30,936 nucleotides of DNA, from NCBI RefSeq assembly GCF_000003855.2, contig NW_003101648.1:16011-46946 (forward strand), read 5' to 3'. The notes under the pieces were generated by a model. That model searched no databases and was not told the DNA's origin. It saw only the letters and a list, made by a program, of their open reading frames with translations. The DNA comes from Blastomyces gilchristii SLH14081 (lineage: Eukaryota > Ascomycota > Eurotiomycetes > Onygenales > Ajellomycetaceae). This document shows, piece by piece, positions 20,581 to 30,542 of this stretch (positions are counted from its first letter, which is position 1; every line of letters starts with the position of its first letter). Both the position numbers and the translations under genes were made by a program.

Positions 20581-23500
20581 GATAATATGTACTTGAGACT
20601 TATATAACTTTAAAGACATAATTCATATATAGCTATCTGTAAGTTAGGTTTATACTTCTGATCAGTGTTAACAGACTCACTTATAGAGATAGAATCAGTT
20701 GATATTATAGAGTTAATTAGAGAAGATAAGCTTATCTATATAATAACTTTATAAATATCTGAGAACTTCACAGTCATGAAAACTGAGCTTCAGATACTAG
20801 AAAAATACTAAGATCTTACAGAGATATTCAGCTCAGTAAAAATAGCTGAGCTTTCTTCTCACTATAAGAAGAATCTGATAATAGATTTGATAGAAGAGTA
20901 GAAACTCTTCTAAGAATTAATTTATAAGCTCTTTCATTATAAGACAGAGATCTTACAGATCTATATAAAGAAGAATCTGAAGAATAACTTTATCTAATTT
21001 TCATAGATCTCTGTAGAAGTCTCTGTAATATTCATAAATAAGAAGAATAAAGATCTCAGATTATATATAGACTACTATAACCTGAATTTCAAGATAATAA
21101 AGAGTTACTATTCTCTATCTCTGATTGAGAATGTAATTAACTGTCTTATAGAAGCTGTTATATTCATATAACTGAATATAATCAATATATATACACAGCT
21201 GTAAATACAGTCTGAGAATGAATAAAAGACTGTCTTTAGAACTGTACTGAGATTATTTGAATATCTAGTGATGTCTTTTAATCTGACTAATATCTCTGTA
21301 ATATTTCAGTTTTTTATTAATAAAATACTTCATGTATATCTAAATATCTTCATAATAATATATCTGAATAATGTGATGATATACTTCATGAAGAAGAAAG
21401 AACACACTGAGTATATATAAAGTATATTGAAGATCTTAGATGAGACAGAACTGTATATTAAGCTTATAAAGTGTAACTTCAGTATCTGTCAGATTAATTT
21501 TCTAGAATATATAATTATCACAGATAGTATTCAGATGAAATCTTTACAGATTAAAACTATTCTATTATAACTGAAGCTAACTAGTATTTATAAGATTCAG
21601 ATCTTTCTAAGCTTTGTGAATTTCTATAGATAGTTTATCTTTGTATTTATAAGAATCTTCTTAGCTCTTACAGACATGCTGAAAAGTGAAAATAAAAAGA
21701 AGTTATTCTATGAATAGAGAATGAAAAGATTATTAAGAAGAAAGAACTGTAAGAACTTTCTTATCTTAGAAGCTCACAGAGTCTCTATAAGATTAAAACA
21801 GATATTCATAGATATAGTGATACTGTTTTACTTGAATCTCTTACTCTTAATCAGATTGAAGATAGATGTCTTCTTCTTTATAATTTCAGAAATAGTCTTA
21901 TAACTACAGTTAAATAAGAACTGAGTTTCAGTGATCTTTTTCTCATAGAAGATATAACTTATGCAGATTAACTATAATATTTATAATCAGAAGCTTCTTA
22001 TATTAGTGAAATTCTTTCATCACTGATGTCACTACTTTGAGAGTCTTATAACAGTAATTACTGTTAGAACTGATTATAATAGTTTATAACAGTTTACTTT
22101 AATTAAGAAACTCTTACAATAACAGATTCACTGAACTCAGAAACTGAGTGAGTTCTGATTCAAGATAGAATATATTAAGGCAACTAAGAACTCATCAGAT
22201 AGACTCTCTTACAGATCAGACTATATTAAGAAGATTAGAATGACAGATACAGAGAGACTAGAGAAGATAGAAAAGCTTTATAAAATACTTAAACTGAGTG
22301 TTATAAAGAGATTGACTGAAGAGTCTCTTAATCTTGTATAAGAGAAGAGAGAAGAGAGAGAAAAGAAATCTGTATAACTACTCTCTATAACACTGAGAGT
22401 CAATACTCTGAGAATCTTTATAAGAATTCTTGAAGAGAGTATCTATAATCTGAAGAATTTATAGACTTTGAGAAATGCTGTGAAAGACCTGATATAAGAG
22501 AAAACAGAGTATAAGTCTTTGTAAAATCTTCTATTCAGATTATCTGAACTATAATTAGAGAATGAATATGCTCAGTATATTCAGAAACTGCTTACAGCAG
22601 GGATTAATTCTGCAGAAATAAAGAATTAAAAAGACTTAAATAATCTCTTATAAAGAGAGAACTGAATTTATATACCTGTAAATGAGTTTCTATGCATAGA
22701 ACTTATCAAAAGATATTATGACTCTTCTCTAGCAGGTCATTTTATAGATACTAGAATTTATAAGTTACTTATAAGAAAATACTTCTGACTGAAGATATAA
22801 GAACTTGTGAAGAAGATAGTGAATTCTTATACTGTTTATCAGAATTCATGAGTAGTATGATTCAGATTATATAAAGAACTTACTTCTCTACTCATTCTAC
22901 AGAAATCTTGAGAATAGCTAGAAATGAATACTCTTATAGATCTCTCTGAAAGTAAGAATATATATAATATCTGTTTTAACAGTGTGCTGATGATAGTGAA
23001 TTACTTTATTAAGATAACACACTTTATGCTCATCTGTAAAAACTTGAAGTCAAAGAATTTGACTTATATCTTCATTTATAATGTGATTCAGTTATATGAA
23101 TTATCTATGAACATTATCTCAGATAGAGAATTAATCTTTGCAGAAGAGTTCTGATCTGATCTGATAACTATACTGAAGATCTTATGAGATCTAAGTATGA
23201 CTTTTTATCAACAGACAGATGATCAGATAGAATGTCTGATAAGTATATTAAAACAGTATCTGTGATACTTTGTTAATTACAATCAGAATGACTGAGTATA
23301 TTGATTATCACTTATAAAGTTTGTATACAACAACTCAAAGTATGTTAGCATAGATAAAACCTCTTTTAAGATACTCACTGAGACTCATCTGCAGATAATC
23401 TTGATAAACCTGTGAGAGTATACTATAGAGTGTGATAATACTCATGAATAAGTTGAGAGAATTCAGAATATCTGAGAGAAAATCTGTAAATTCTTGAGAA

Positions 23501-23691
23501 AGACTCAAGAGTATCAGAAGAGATACTATGACTTTAAGTATATTATAAAGAGTTTCAAGAAAGATGATAGAGTTTAACTGAGTCTAGAAAATATCATTAT
23601 ATAAAGATCTAGCAAGAAGCTGAATCTCTTATAAATACAATTTTATAAGATTATAAAGAAAGTTAACTCACAGTTCTATAGATTAAACTGT
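20581..23691 (+). pseudogene. E2 pol relic: reverse transcriptase, RNase H, integrase
   Basis: The reverse transcriptase spans about 20870-21420: VSVIFINKKNKDLRLYIDYYNLN near 21010-21080 (family PVLFVKKKDGSLRLCVDYRxLN), FEYLVMSFNLTN near 21260 (family MPFGLTN), and IYLNNVMIYF near 21360 where the catalytic YLDD stood. FLSFVNFYR near 21610 and an RNase-H-like stretch with RLKIDVFFF near 21850 follow. The integrase has a zinc-binding-like part at about 22720-22840 (YDSSLAGHFIDT, then SYTVYQNS with Cys now Tyr) and a core from 22924 (MNTLIDLSESKN, LMIVNYFIKITHF, IISDRELIF, family IVSDRG). A chromodomain-side segment lies near 23520-23690. Stops and lost Gly/Pro/Arg codons fit C-to-T/G-to-A. The protease was not located. 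A second copy of the integrase lies inverted in E1. Confidence 0.88.
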
Positions 23692-23887
23692 ATCTGAGTT
23701 ATTATTATTATTATTATTATTCTTCCATTATACTCATATGCAAGCGGAGCTTATGATGAGTCCTTGCGTGATGTTAAATACAGGTCAAGTGTTGATTATA
23801 CAGGAGGAAATACAGGTGTTGAGACCACGCCAAGATAACAAGAACATAGGAAAATACAAAGGAGTGACAATTAGATACATCTGAGTT
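23692..23887 (-). mobile_element. Short ATT-tailed retroposon (SINE-like or LINE 3' fragment) with 9-bp target duplication
   Basis: An insert of about 178 bp (23701-23878) has (ATT)7 at one end, so an (AAT)n 3' tail on the minus strand. It is flanked by direct repeats ATCTGAGTT at 23692-23700 and 23879-23887. The equivalent place in E1 (AGCTCAGAT at 18153-18161, inverted) has a single copy and no insert, which is an empty site. The insert keeps CC, GG and CG, in contrast to the mutated host element. The body (minus strand) includes TTGGCGTGGTCTCAACACC, weakly like Pol III box sequences, but no tRNA or 5S ancestry is proven. Target duplication plus simple 3' repeat tail indicate LINE-type retroposition. 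Confidence 0.75.
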
Positions 23888-26004
23888 ATAGATATATAAT
23901 ATTTTTTATATCTCTTTACTCTGTGAATATAAGAATTTCTTAGAAGAGAATTCTATGACTTATCACTCTGTTTATAAGATACTAGAGAGTGAAAAAGAAT
24001 ATCAGATTAAAGAGATTATTAACTCAGAGAAATGAGATTATAAGCTCTGATTCAAGATTCAGTGATAAGAGTATTTTGATAAAATGAATAAGTTCACTTG
24101 AGAATTATCTGAGTAAATAAGATATCTGTAGAAGCTGAGATATGACTTTCATACTGTGAATTCTGATAAGTCAGAATAATACAGTCTTTACTAAGAATCT
24201 GATTATAATAAAGATATTAACACTGTTATTTATAAACTCTAGTCTATAAGATAATGAGTCTCTACTGAGATGAACAGTTCACAGTATATATAAAGAGAAG
24301 AAGAAATCATACTCTTATTAAAGCTAAAAAATAAGAAAATAAAAACAGAGTTATGAACACAACTTAGAGACTAATAAAGAAAAAATAAAGAAAATTCATA
24401 TTCATATTCTTAATATCTGTGATATTCAATCTCTTCACAACTATTAATTTCTCTCTTTAAAGAAGCAGAGAGTATCATGTCTGTGATACAGATAATTGTT
24501 ATATTTGACACAAAGACTGTTAGAAATACACAGACTTCAGAGAAGCTGAATATCAGAGTATACACAGTTGCAGCAGAATCTTGAGAACTGACTGTCTGTA
24601 TATGTGATCAGATATCTCTTACAAAGCTATATTCACTTCCTCAGTTATGCTGAAGTATTCAGCTCAGAAACAATTGAGATGTGAAGAGAGAGCTTATCTA
24701 TTCAGATTAACTTCTGTCACAAATTCATGATATTTGTATTATCTTGATTATTCAGATTTTACAGATACTCAGAGACTCATCTTTCATTGATAATGAGATT
24801 GCAGAAATACACCACAGTGTGAGAATCATTGATAGAAAATCTAGACATATTCATATATGTTTGATTAGAGATTATATAAGCAGGGAAAGAGTGATCATAG
24901 ACCTGCAGAACTGCAGAAGACACTGACAACACTGAGAGCTTCATAAGAACTATTAGCTAGAGTCTATAAGAAATTACTTACAGAGAGACTTATAGTAAAG
25001 AGTGAGACTGCACTACTTAAAGTCAGAGACTGATCTGAAGAAGATATGAGATTGACTGCTGATCTGAAGATCAGATACAGTGACAGAGCTGAGAAGAGTG
25101 AAGATACTGTTATAAGTGATAATATCTCTGCTTTATCAGCTGATAAAAAGTGATCAGAGAAGTCATAGAGATACTTATAAGAAGCTTAGCAGCAGTCAGA
25201 CATTATTTATAAAGATATTGAAATTGAAAAATTTTTTATTCTTAAGAAGTTCTTGAATTAATATACAGATATTGTCAGAAATACTCTCTCTCTATTATCT
25301 GAGTGAAAATACTTCACAGATGAATAAGAATACTCACAGTTTATAAGAATAAGAGCTGTTATAGAAAAAGAAAAAAGAAGATAAGATTCTGTAGACAGAT
25401 CTGAAATATTTATACTACTCTAGAGAGATTTATTTACACTGTAAATGATTCTGTGAAACAGTCAGATCACTCTAGTAAATAAAGAGTGATTATAAATTGC
25501 AGATCTGAATCTTTCTATATAACTATAAAGAATGATTACAGACTGTAGATATCTTAATTCTATAATTCTACAGAGTTGATAAAAGAATAGAAAATTTCTC
25601 ACAATTCTACAGTGTTAAAGAATAATGATTTATAAGAATAAGTGAAAGATTAACTCATGAATACTTCTCTTTAATGAGAGTAATCTCACAGAGAGTGATT
25701 CATCTGTGAGATGAATCTGTGTAATAATCACATAAGAATCTTATAAAAATGATTAAGAGTCAACTGAAACTCTTCTATATAAAAGATATAAGATGAATCT
25801 GTGTGATAATCAGAGAAGAATCTGTAGATTATAAAGAATCTCACAGAATAAGAAACTGAGTGACAGACTCTTTTCTCTTTATAGTAATAAGGGATTTTTT
25901 CTCACTGAGATTTTTTATAGATATAAAGAGTTTTTAGTGAGTATCACTGCAGTGCTGAGCTGATTCTATGAAGTCACTCAGTGAAAGGCTTCACAGACAA
26001 AGTC
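23888..26004 (+). pseudogene. E-family 3' accessory region with a degraded charged ORF
   Basis: About 2.1 kb lies between the pol end and the polypurine tract and is also present, inverted, in E1 (about 15950-18150). Frame 2 can be followed from about 24860 to 25480 through around a dozen stops. It reads AELQKTLTTLRAS, then LLARVYKKLLTERLIVK, then SEEDMRLTADLKIRYSDRAEK and IIYKDIEIEKFF. This is charged, helix-prone and coiled-coil-like. No enzyme motif was recognised. It could be a third ORF specific to this family or an old capture. The remainder is AT-rich with no readable frame. Confidence 0.45.
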
Positions 26005-26021
26005 TTAGAGAGAGAGAGATA
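26005..26021 (+). promoter_or_regulatory. E2 polypurine tract
   Basis: TTAGAGAGAGAGAGATA lies directly upstream of the 3' LTR, as expected for second-strand priming. The same tract, mutated, lies inverted beside the E1 and E0 LTRs. Confidence 0.75.
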
Positions 26022-26278
26022 TGTAAGAAATCTCACTTCTTATGAATTCTTTATCTCTATTTCTATCTCTTGTATAATTAATAGAGTTAGCAGCTCTTAG
26101 CTATATATAACTATATAGACTGGAGTTCATAAATACTATTCATAACTCAGCTTGAATGCTATTATACATTTGATCTCTATATTTTATCTTTCTATTATGA
26201 ATACTTCTAGTAGAGACAGTACATATCACATCAAGCTGCAAACACCCGAATAATCGCCTGCAAGCACTTATTCTTACA
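26022..26278 (+). repeat. E2 3' LTR
   Basis: This 257-bp LTR runs from TGTAAGAAATCTC to TTCTTACA. Relative to the 5' LTR nearly all changes are transitions, apart from one small length change near 26213 (GTAGAGACAG against GTAGTTAACAG). Its right end keeps CACCCGAATAATCGCC, which is mutated in the 5' copy. It is followed by ATTAT. Confidence 0.92.
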
Positions 26279-26695
26279 ATTATCTTGATGAAGTAGTCTA
26301 CTATCATCAGTACACTGTCAAAGCAGGTATTATATATGTTCTTGCTTTCAGAGAGACTTATAAGAGTATTCATTTCTAGCTGTTTTCAAGATTTCTACAG
26401 AATGAGTAGAGAAATAAGTTCTTCATATAATCTGAACTGCACTATTCATGAACTCTGATAAATAGTACAAGAATTCACTATCTTCTTCACAAGTTCTTAT
26501 ATCTTCAGTTAGAAGTATTTTCTTATGAGTAACTTATAAGTTCTAGTATCTGTAAAATGACTCACTAGAGAAGAGTTATGATATCTTTTAATAAGTTCTA
26601 CTTATAGAAACTTATTCATAGATACATAAATTCAGTTCTCTCTTTATAAAAGATTATTTAAGTTTCTTCAAATCTTTACTTCTGCAGGGTTGATC
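26279..26695 (-). mobile_element. Gypsy element E1, 5'-side remnant (integrase N-terminal part)
   Basis: The E1 integrase continues here on the minus strand. It contains the equivalent of E2 22600-23010, including MNTLISLSESKN (start near 26373) and the AGTGACTCATTTTACAG-type zinc-domain region near 26560. Homology to E2 can be followed to GCAGGGTTGATC at about 26695, then stops abruptly at a GC-rich islet. The reverse transcriptase, gag and 5' LTR of E1 are absent from the window. Confidence 0.88.
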
Positions 26696-26872
26696 TGTGG
26701 TTCGGAAGAACGTACGACCGCCGGATAATAACGCGGCCGCTTCCGAACTTGCTTACGAATGTAAAGAGGCCATAGCGGCTACTAATTAATTTAGTGTACT
26801 GTATATAAGAAGTCAGTGTATGCCTGTAATTGTACACTGACTCAAGCAATCTTTGAATGACATCTGATAGCA
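26696..26872. repeat. GC-rich islet, possible solo LTR or fragment of another element
   Basis: The islet begins TGTGGTTCGGAAG where E1 homology ends and can be read to GATAGCA. It contains GTTCGGAAG and CTTCCGAAC as inverted repeats about 30 bp apart, a NotI-like GCGGCCGC, a TATA-like TGTATATAAG near 26800, and many CpG. TG...CA borders, small size and an internal TATA fit a short LTR of the copia type, but no target duplication or partner LTR was found. Low mutation compared with its neighbours suggests late arrival or too short a length for repeat detection. Confidence 0.4.
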
Positions 26873-26989
26873 TGTCTAAAAACTGATAAGAAGTACAGAC
26901 TTGATTTTTGAAGAATTTTTATACTTTTTTTATTATTTTTGTTGTATATTCATACTAAAAGAGAGTAGAAATAGAGTAGAATTTAATCA

Positions 26990-28321
26990 CTATCATCTGA
27001 TAGTAGATTATAACTGTTTTGAAAAGCAGGAATTTTAACTGCTTACATTCTTTTCAGTTTATTAACTGAGTCATTTCTCAATTCTCTAATCTTAACAGAT
27101 GTTTGAGAATTCAAATTCTGTTTATATTTAGCTGAAGAATTTGAGTTTGAGAATTTAGATAATTGAGTGTTTCTTCTTTTTAAACTTGCAGTTATAGATT
27201 TACTGACTTGACTGTTATATTCAGTTTTAATTTGACTTTGAGCTTCTTCTTTTCTTCAGTTGTTTTGAGTTCTTGAAGTAAATATACATTCTTTTGAATT
27301 AGATGCATGCTTTTCTTTGCAGTTAGAGCATTGAAACAGAGTATATTAATATATTTCATCTCTTTTTGAGCATATTTCATATTTATACTCACTAGTTTTG
27401 TGATCTTTGATACAGAATTCACATTTTAAGTCTCTGAAACAAGAGATTATAAAGTATTTATATCTTTAACAGTTTAAACACTGTGTTTGTGCTTTGAGAT
27501 TCATTCTTAAGTCTTTGTATTTATGAATACTCATTTTCAAATCTGTTACTCTTACTTCAGAGATTTCTAATTATTCAAGTGTCTTTATATAAACTAGAAT
27601 AGAGACATTTCTTCTGTTTTATCTGAATTCAATTGAATTCAGTTCTACAGACTTCTTTCTCAGTTGAATAGAATTATATTCTTCTAACTCATTTTTGAGA
27701 AGTAACATTTCTTTCTCACAGTTAAAAATTTCAACTGAAATATTATAAAGAATGAATTTATCTCACTTTTCATCTCTCTTAGATAGAATTGTTATATTTA
27801 ACAGAGATTCTATTACTAATTTTCAGATATTCTTATTCTCAATAAGAAATTCTGTACTGAATTCAGGCATTGTAGTTAGAATGATAAAGCTTTCAAAGAA
27901 AGATGACTTAATCAAAGCTACAACTAATTTTTAAACTGTAATACTATATATTAACTGAGAAAAGAACTGCTGATTGATTTCATTTCTAATTTTGAAAATG
28001 AGATTTGAGTTCAGCTTTTTCTTCTACAGAATCTCTCTATTTAAGACTTTAAGAATAAGTCTTCTAATTCTGAAGATTTGAATATTTTTCTCTTTTTGCA
28101 TTTTCTTCTCTTCTTTCTTATAAAGAGAAGTATGAGTGTTTTTTCTCTGAGTACTTTCAGACTTTTGAGCAGGTTTTAAGATAGCAGATTTAGAAACAGC
28201 AGATTCTGCTGCTTGAGTATATGTTTTTTTCTGATTTGAGAAAGAAAAAGATGAAGAAGAGTCAGTGATTGTACTAGAAATTTTCAATGTTTTTTAATCT
28301 GTATTTAAAATTCCAAGCTTG
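26990..28321 (-). pseudogene. Tad1-like LINE ORF1 relic (main part)
   Basis: This is a minus-strand nucleic-acid-binding protein of a non-LTR retrotransposon, broken by stops. From the N-terminal side: KKTYTQAAES near 28230; RRLILKVLNREIL near 28040; a stretch near 27850 ending in ILTTMPEFSTEFLIENKNI (family LTTxEGxSADFLLxNK). It ends with zinc knuckles between about 27480 and 27330: CLNC*RYKYFIISC (family CxxCxRYGHxxxxC, Gly-His now Lys-Tyr), CEFCIKDHKTSEYKYEIC, and CSNCKEKHASNSKEC. A charged tail follows. No ORF2 (endonuclease/reverse transcriptase) is present to the left, where only 26873-26989 separates it from the GC islet, so the element is truncated. The first ~80 codons lie beyond a MITE insertion, at 29356-29585. 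Confidence 0.82.
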
Positions 28322-28329
28322 AACTTAAT
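28322..28329. repeat. 8-bp target duplication of MITE A, left copy
   Basis: AACTTAAT, matched exactly at 29348-29355. Eight bp is the hallmark length for hAT-superfamily insertions. Removing MITE A with one copy restores the LINE ORF1 frame. Confidence 0.88.
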
Positions 28330-29347
28330 TAGACTAGCCGCCGGGACTATGAATTTCACATTTGATCTCATTTAATCTGGTCTCATACATTTCTTGGCGT
28401 GAATCCCGCTGGGACTAATCATTAAAAAAACATGCAAAGTGACTATGTATCAGATCTCAAAATAGAATCATAACTTAGAAAAAATAAGAAAGTAGTCTCA
28501 TTTAGACTGACCGTGTGACCGTGTCTGAGACCAGGACCAGATTTTTTGATAGTCTCATTACCAATTCGACCGATCTCATTACACAGTTTTAACATTAAAT
28601 AGTAGTTTCATACTGTCTCAGTAAGACTTACTGTCTACTCTTATTACATTTGTCAAATGAGATCATGATTTTCACTTCTCAATTTAAATTATTTTTATTA
28701 CTTTAAATGACTTTAAATCTCATTTGAGTATTATCAAAAAGTGTTACTTTTTAAAAAATTAAAAATAGTCTAAAAAAAACCTTAAAATGTCTAAAAATAG
28801 TAACTTTATGCTAAGAATGGAACTAAATGAGATCAAATAAAACTACTTTCTCATTTTTTTCAAGTCATGATTTCATTTTAAGATCTCATATATAGTCACT
28901 TTGCATGTTTTTTTAATGACTAGTCCCAGCGGGATTCATACCAAGAAATGTATGAGATCAGACCAAATGAAATCAAATGTGAAATTCATGATCCCGGCGG
29001 CCAGTCTAGTCTCATTTAATCTCATTTAGTCTCATTCTTGACATAAAGTTACTATTTTTAGACATTTTAAGGTTTTTTAGACTATTTTTAATTTTTTAAA
29101 AAGTAACACTTTTTGATAACACTCAAATGAGATTTAAAGTCATTTAAACCAATAAAAATAATTTAAATTGAGAAGTGGAAATCATGATCTCATTTGAAAA
29201 ATGTGATAAGAGTAGATAGTAAGTCTCACTGACACAGTATAGAACTACTATCTAATGTTAAAACTGTGTAATAAGATCAGTTGAATTGATAATGAGATCA
29301 TTAAATATTCTGATTCTGATCTCAGATACAGTTACATAGTCAGTCTA
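28330..29347 (+). mobile_element. hAT-type MITE A, interrupted by MITE B
   Basis: The termini are TAGACTAGCC and (inverted) TAGACTGACT, flanked by 8-bp duplications AACTTAAT. Without B and its duplicated target the element is about 504 bp and codes for nothing. It contains many copies of TCTCATT or AATGAGA. Its right end shows C-to-T changes relative to B, so it is the older copy. It lies inside LINE ORF1. Confidence 0.88.
28503..29008 (-). mobile_element. hAT-type MITE B, nested in MITE A in opposite orientation
   Basis: This 506-bp complete copy starts TAGACTGACCGTG and ends CGGCGGCCAGTCTA. It is flanked by perfect 8-bp duplications GTCTCATT (28495-28502 and 29009-29016). It is inverted relative to A, so arms of the two form long complementary stretches. 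It retains GACCGTGTGACCGTG and CCAGGACC, sites that are TA- or TG-converted in A, and is therefore the younger insertion. No coding capacity. Confidence 0.9.
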
Positions 29348-29355
29348 AACTTAAT

Positions 29356-29585
29356 CACTTTCTATAGTTGTTTAGTCTGAGTATGAAGAATTAACAGAAC
29401 TTCTTCATTTATCTCAATCAGACACTGTTTTTCAACAATTTTACTGACTTTTTCAAGCTCTTATATTTCAAGAACTTGTTATTTCTCTATTTCTTCTTTC
29501 TTTCTTCTCTTCAGAATTTCAATCTCAGAAATAGCATCTGAGAAAGCATATTTTTTCACATTAACTGAGTGTATTTTTGAACTCA
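29356..29585 (-). pseudogene. Tad1-like LINE ORF1 relic, N-terminal segment
   Basis: It starts at ATG 29585 (MSSKIHSVNVKKYAFSD), then a charged helical region (ISEIEILKRRKKEE) with stops near codon 36 and after. It ends at the MITE A target site. Deleting the MITE with one 8-bp duplication joins it in frame to the segment beginning near 28321. A charged helical N-terminus is common in LINE ORF1 proteins. Confidence 0.72.
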
Positions 29586-30542
29586 TTTTTCTCACTTAAT
29601 GAAAAGTTGATTAGACTGTTTCAATTAAGAGATCTATCAGTCTATTTTTAATTGAAAAGTTGATCAGACTATTTCAAAAGAAGAATAACAGACTTTTATA
29701 TATAAAACATTTGATTTTTTTTACACTAGTTCAGTAACTACATTAGATTTTTGAAGAGAATCTAATAAACTAAAATTAATTTTTAAGATAAATCAATAAA
29801 AGTTTTATAATCTGTTTCTTGACATATAGTGAGGAAACGTATGATATCAATTGATAATAAATCAGATAATATAACAGTTTTTGAGAGAAAAACTGATAAA
29901 AAATAAGTCAATTTTTTGCAGAAAAATTGATTAAAACTATTCAATTTTATTCTAAATTATTCAATTCTTCTCACACAACAAGTGTGCCACTCAAATCAGT
30001 TAATAAAGAGTGTAAAAAAGAATTAAATATTAATGAAAGCTCTTCAGTCACTGAAAAAGTAATTCTTACTTAAAAGAATGTGAAATTATAACAGAAAATA
30101 ACTCTGTTTTTAATTCTTTATAAGAATATTGTATAAAACTCAGAGAAAAACATCTTACTTTTTCAAGAGAAGTAAAAAACTAATTCTAAAATCTTTTTTT
30201 TTTGTATTAACTGCTGCAGAAGAATAAGATAGAAACTGCTAAGATATACACTACTATATATTCTCTATCAAGTCTTTCTCTCTTCAGAGTCTTGATATTA
30301 TAGAGAATATAAGTCTGTTTCTATATAATAATATAAATATTGTCAGCAGAATGTAGACAAACTGATTATTTATATCTCAAAATAGAAGACTTTATCAATG
30401 ATTATATTAATATAGAGTTAATTCTCAAATTCAATAGAAATCTAGTATTACTGTTCTCAATCTCTTGCAGAATCTATTGAATATTAAGATATTAAAACTA
30501 GATTTAATATATCTCACTATGCAGAGATCAAAGACTCAGTCA
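29586..30542. other. AT-rich DNA, probably LINE 5' leader and older relics
   Basis: No gene was recognised. A 24-bp sequence starting GAAAAGTTGATTAGAC at 29601 recurs at 29654 (53 bp spacing, two transitions). This could be a LINE 5'-UTR tandem repeat. An imperfect palindrome (TATTCTCTAT ... ATAGAGAATA) lies near 30259-30309. The rest is AT-rich with stops in all frames. Confidence 0.5.

Larger units (their letters stand above)
18842..26278 (+). mobile_element. Full-length Ty3/gypsy retrotransposon E2 nested in E1
   Basis: This element of about 7.4 kb has a 258-bp 5' LTR, a 257-bp 3' LTR and a perfect 5-bp target duplication ATTAT (18837-18841 and 26279-26283). Both flanks are the integrase gene of minus-strand E1. 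Removing E2 with one ATTAT gives a continuous E1 integrase frame. Inside, gag and pol relics lie in one shared frame (frame 1), then about 2.3 kb of accessory sequence, then a purine-rich tract and the 3' LTR. It contains a later ATT-tailed insertion at 23701. It is heavily hypermutated and non-autonomous. Confidence 0.93.

Noticed and set aside
23701..23721. (ATT)7 as an ordinary microsatellite
   Set aside because: It sits at the edge of an insert with target duplications and is absent from the E1 empty site, so it is better read as a retroposon tail.
23722..23878. tRNA- or 5S-derived origin for the ATT-tailed insert
   Set aside because: Box-like words are present, but no cloverleaf or 5S sequence could be aligned by eye; left open.
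27192..27422. 76-residue minus-strand ORF in the LINE
   Set aside because: It is in a different frame from the zinc knuckles, which are readable through stops in the neighbouring frame; a shadow.
28330..29347. MITE first read as Tc1/mariner with TA duplication
   Set aside because: TA is part of the terminal repeat; exact 8-bp repeats flank both A and B, and only the 8-bp version restores the LINE frame, so hAT fits better.
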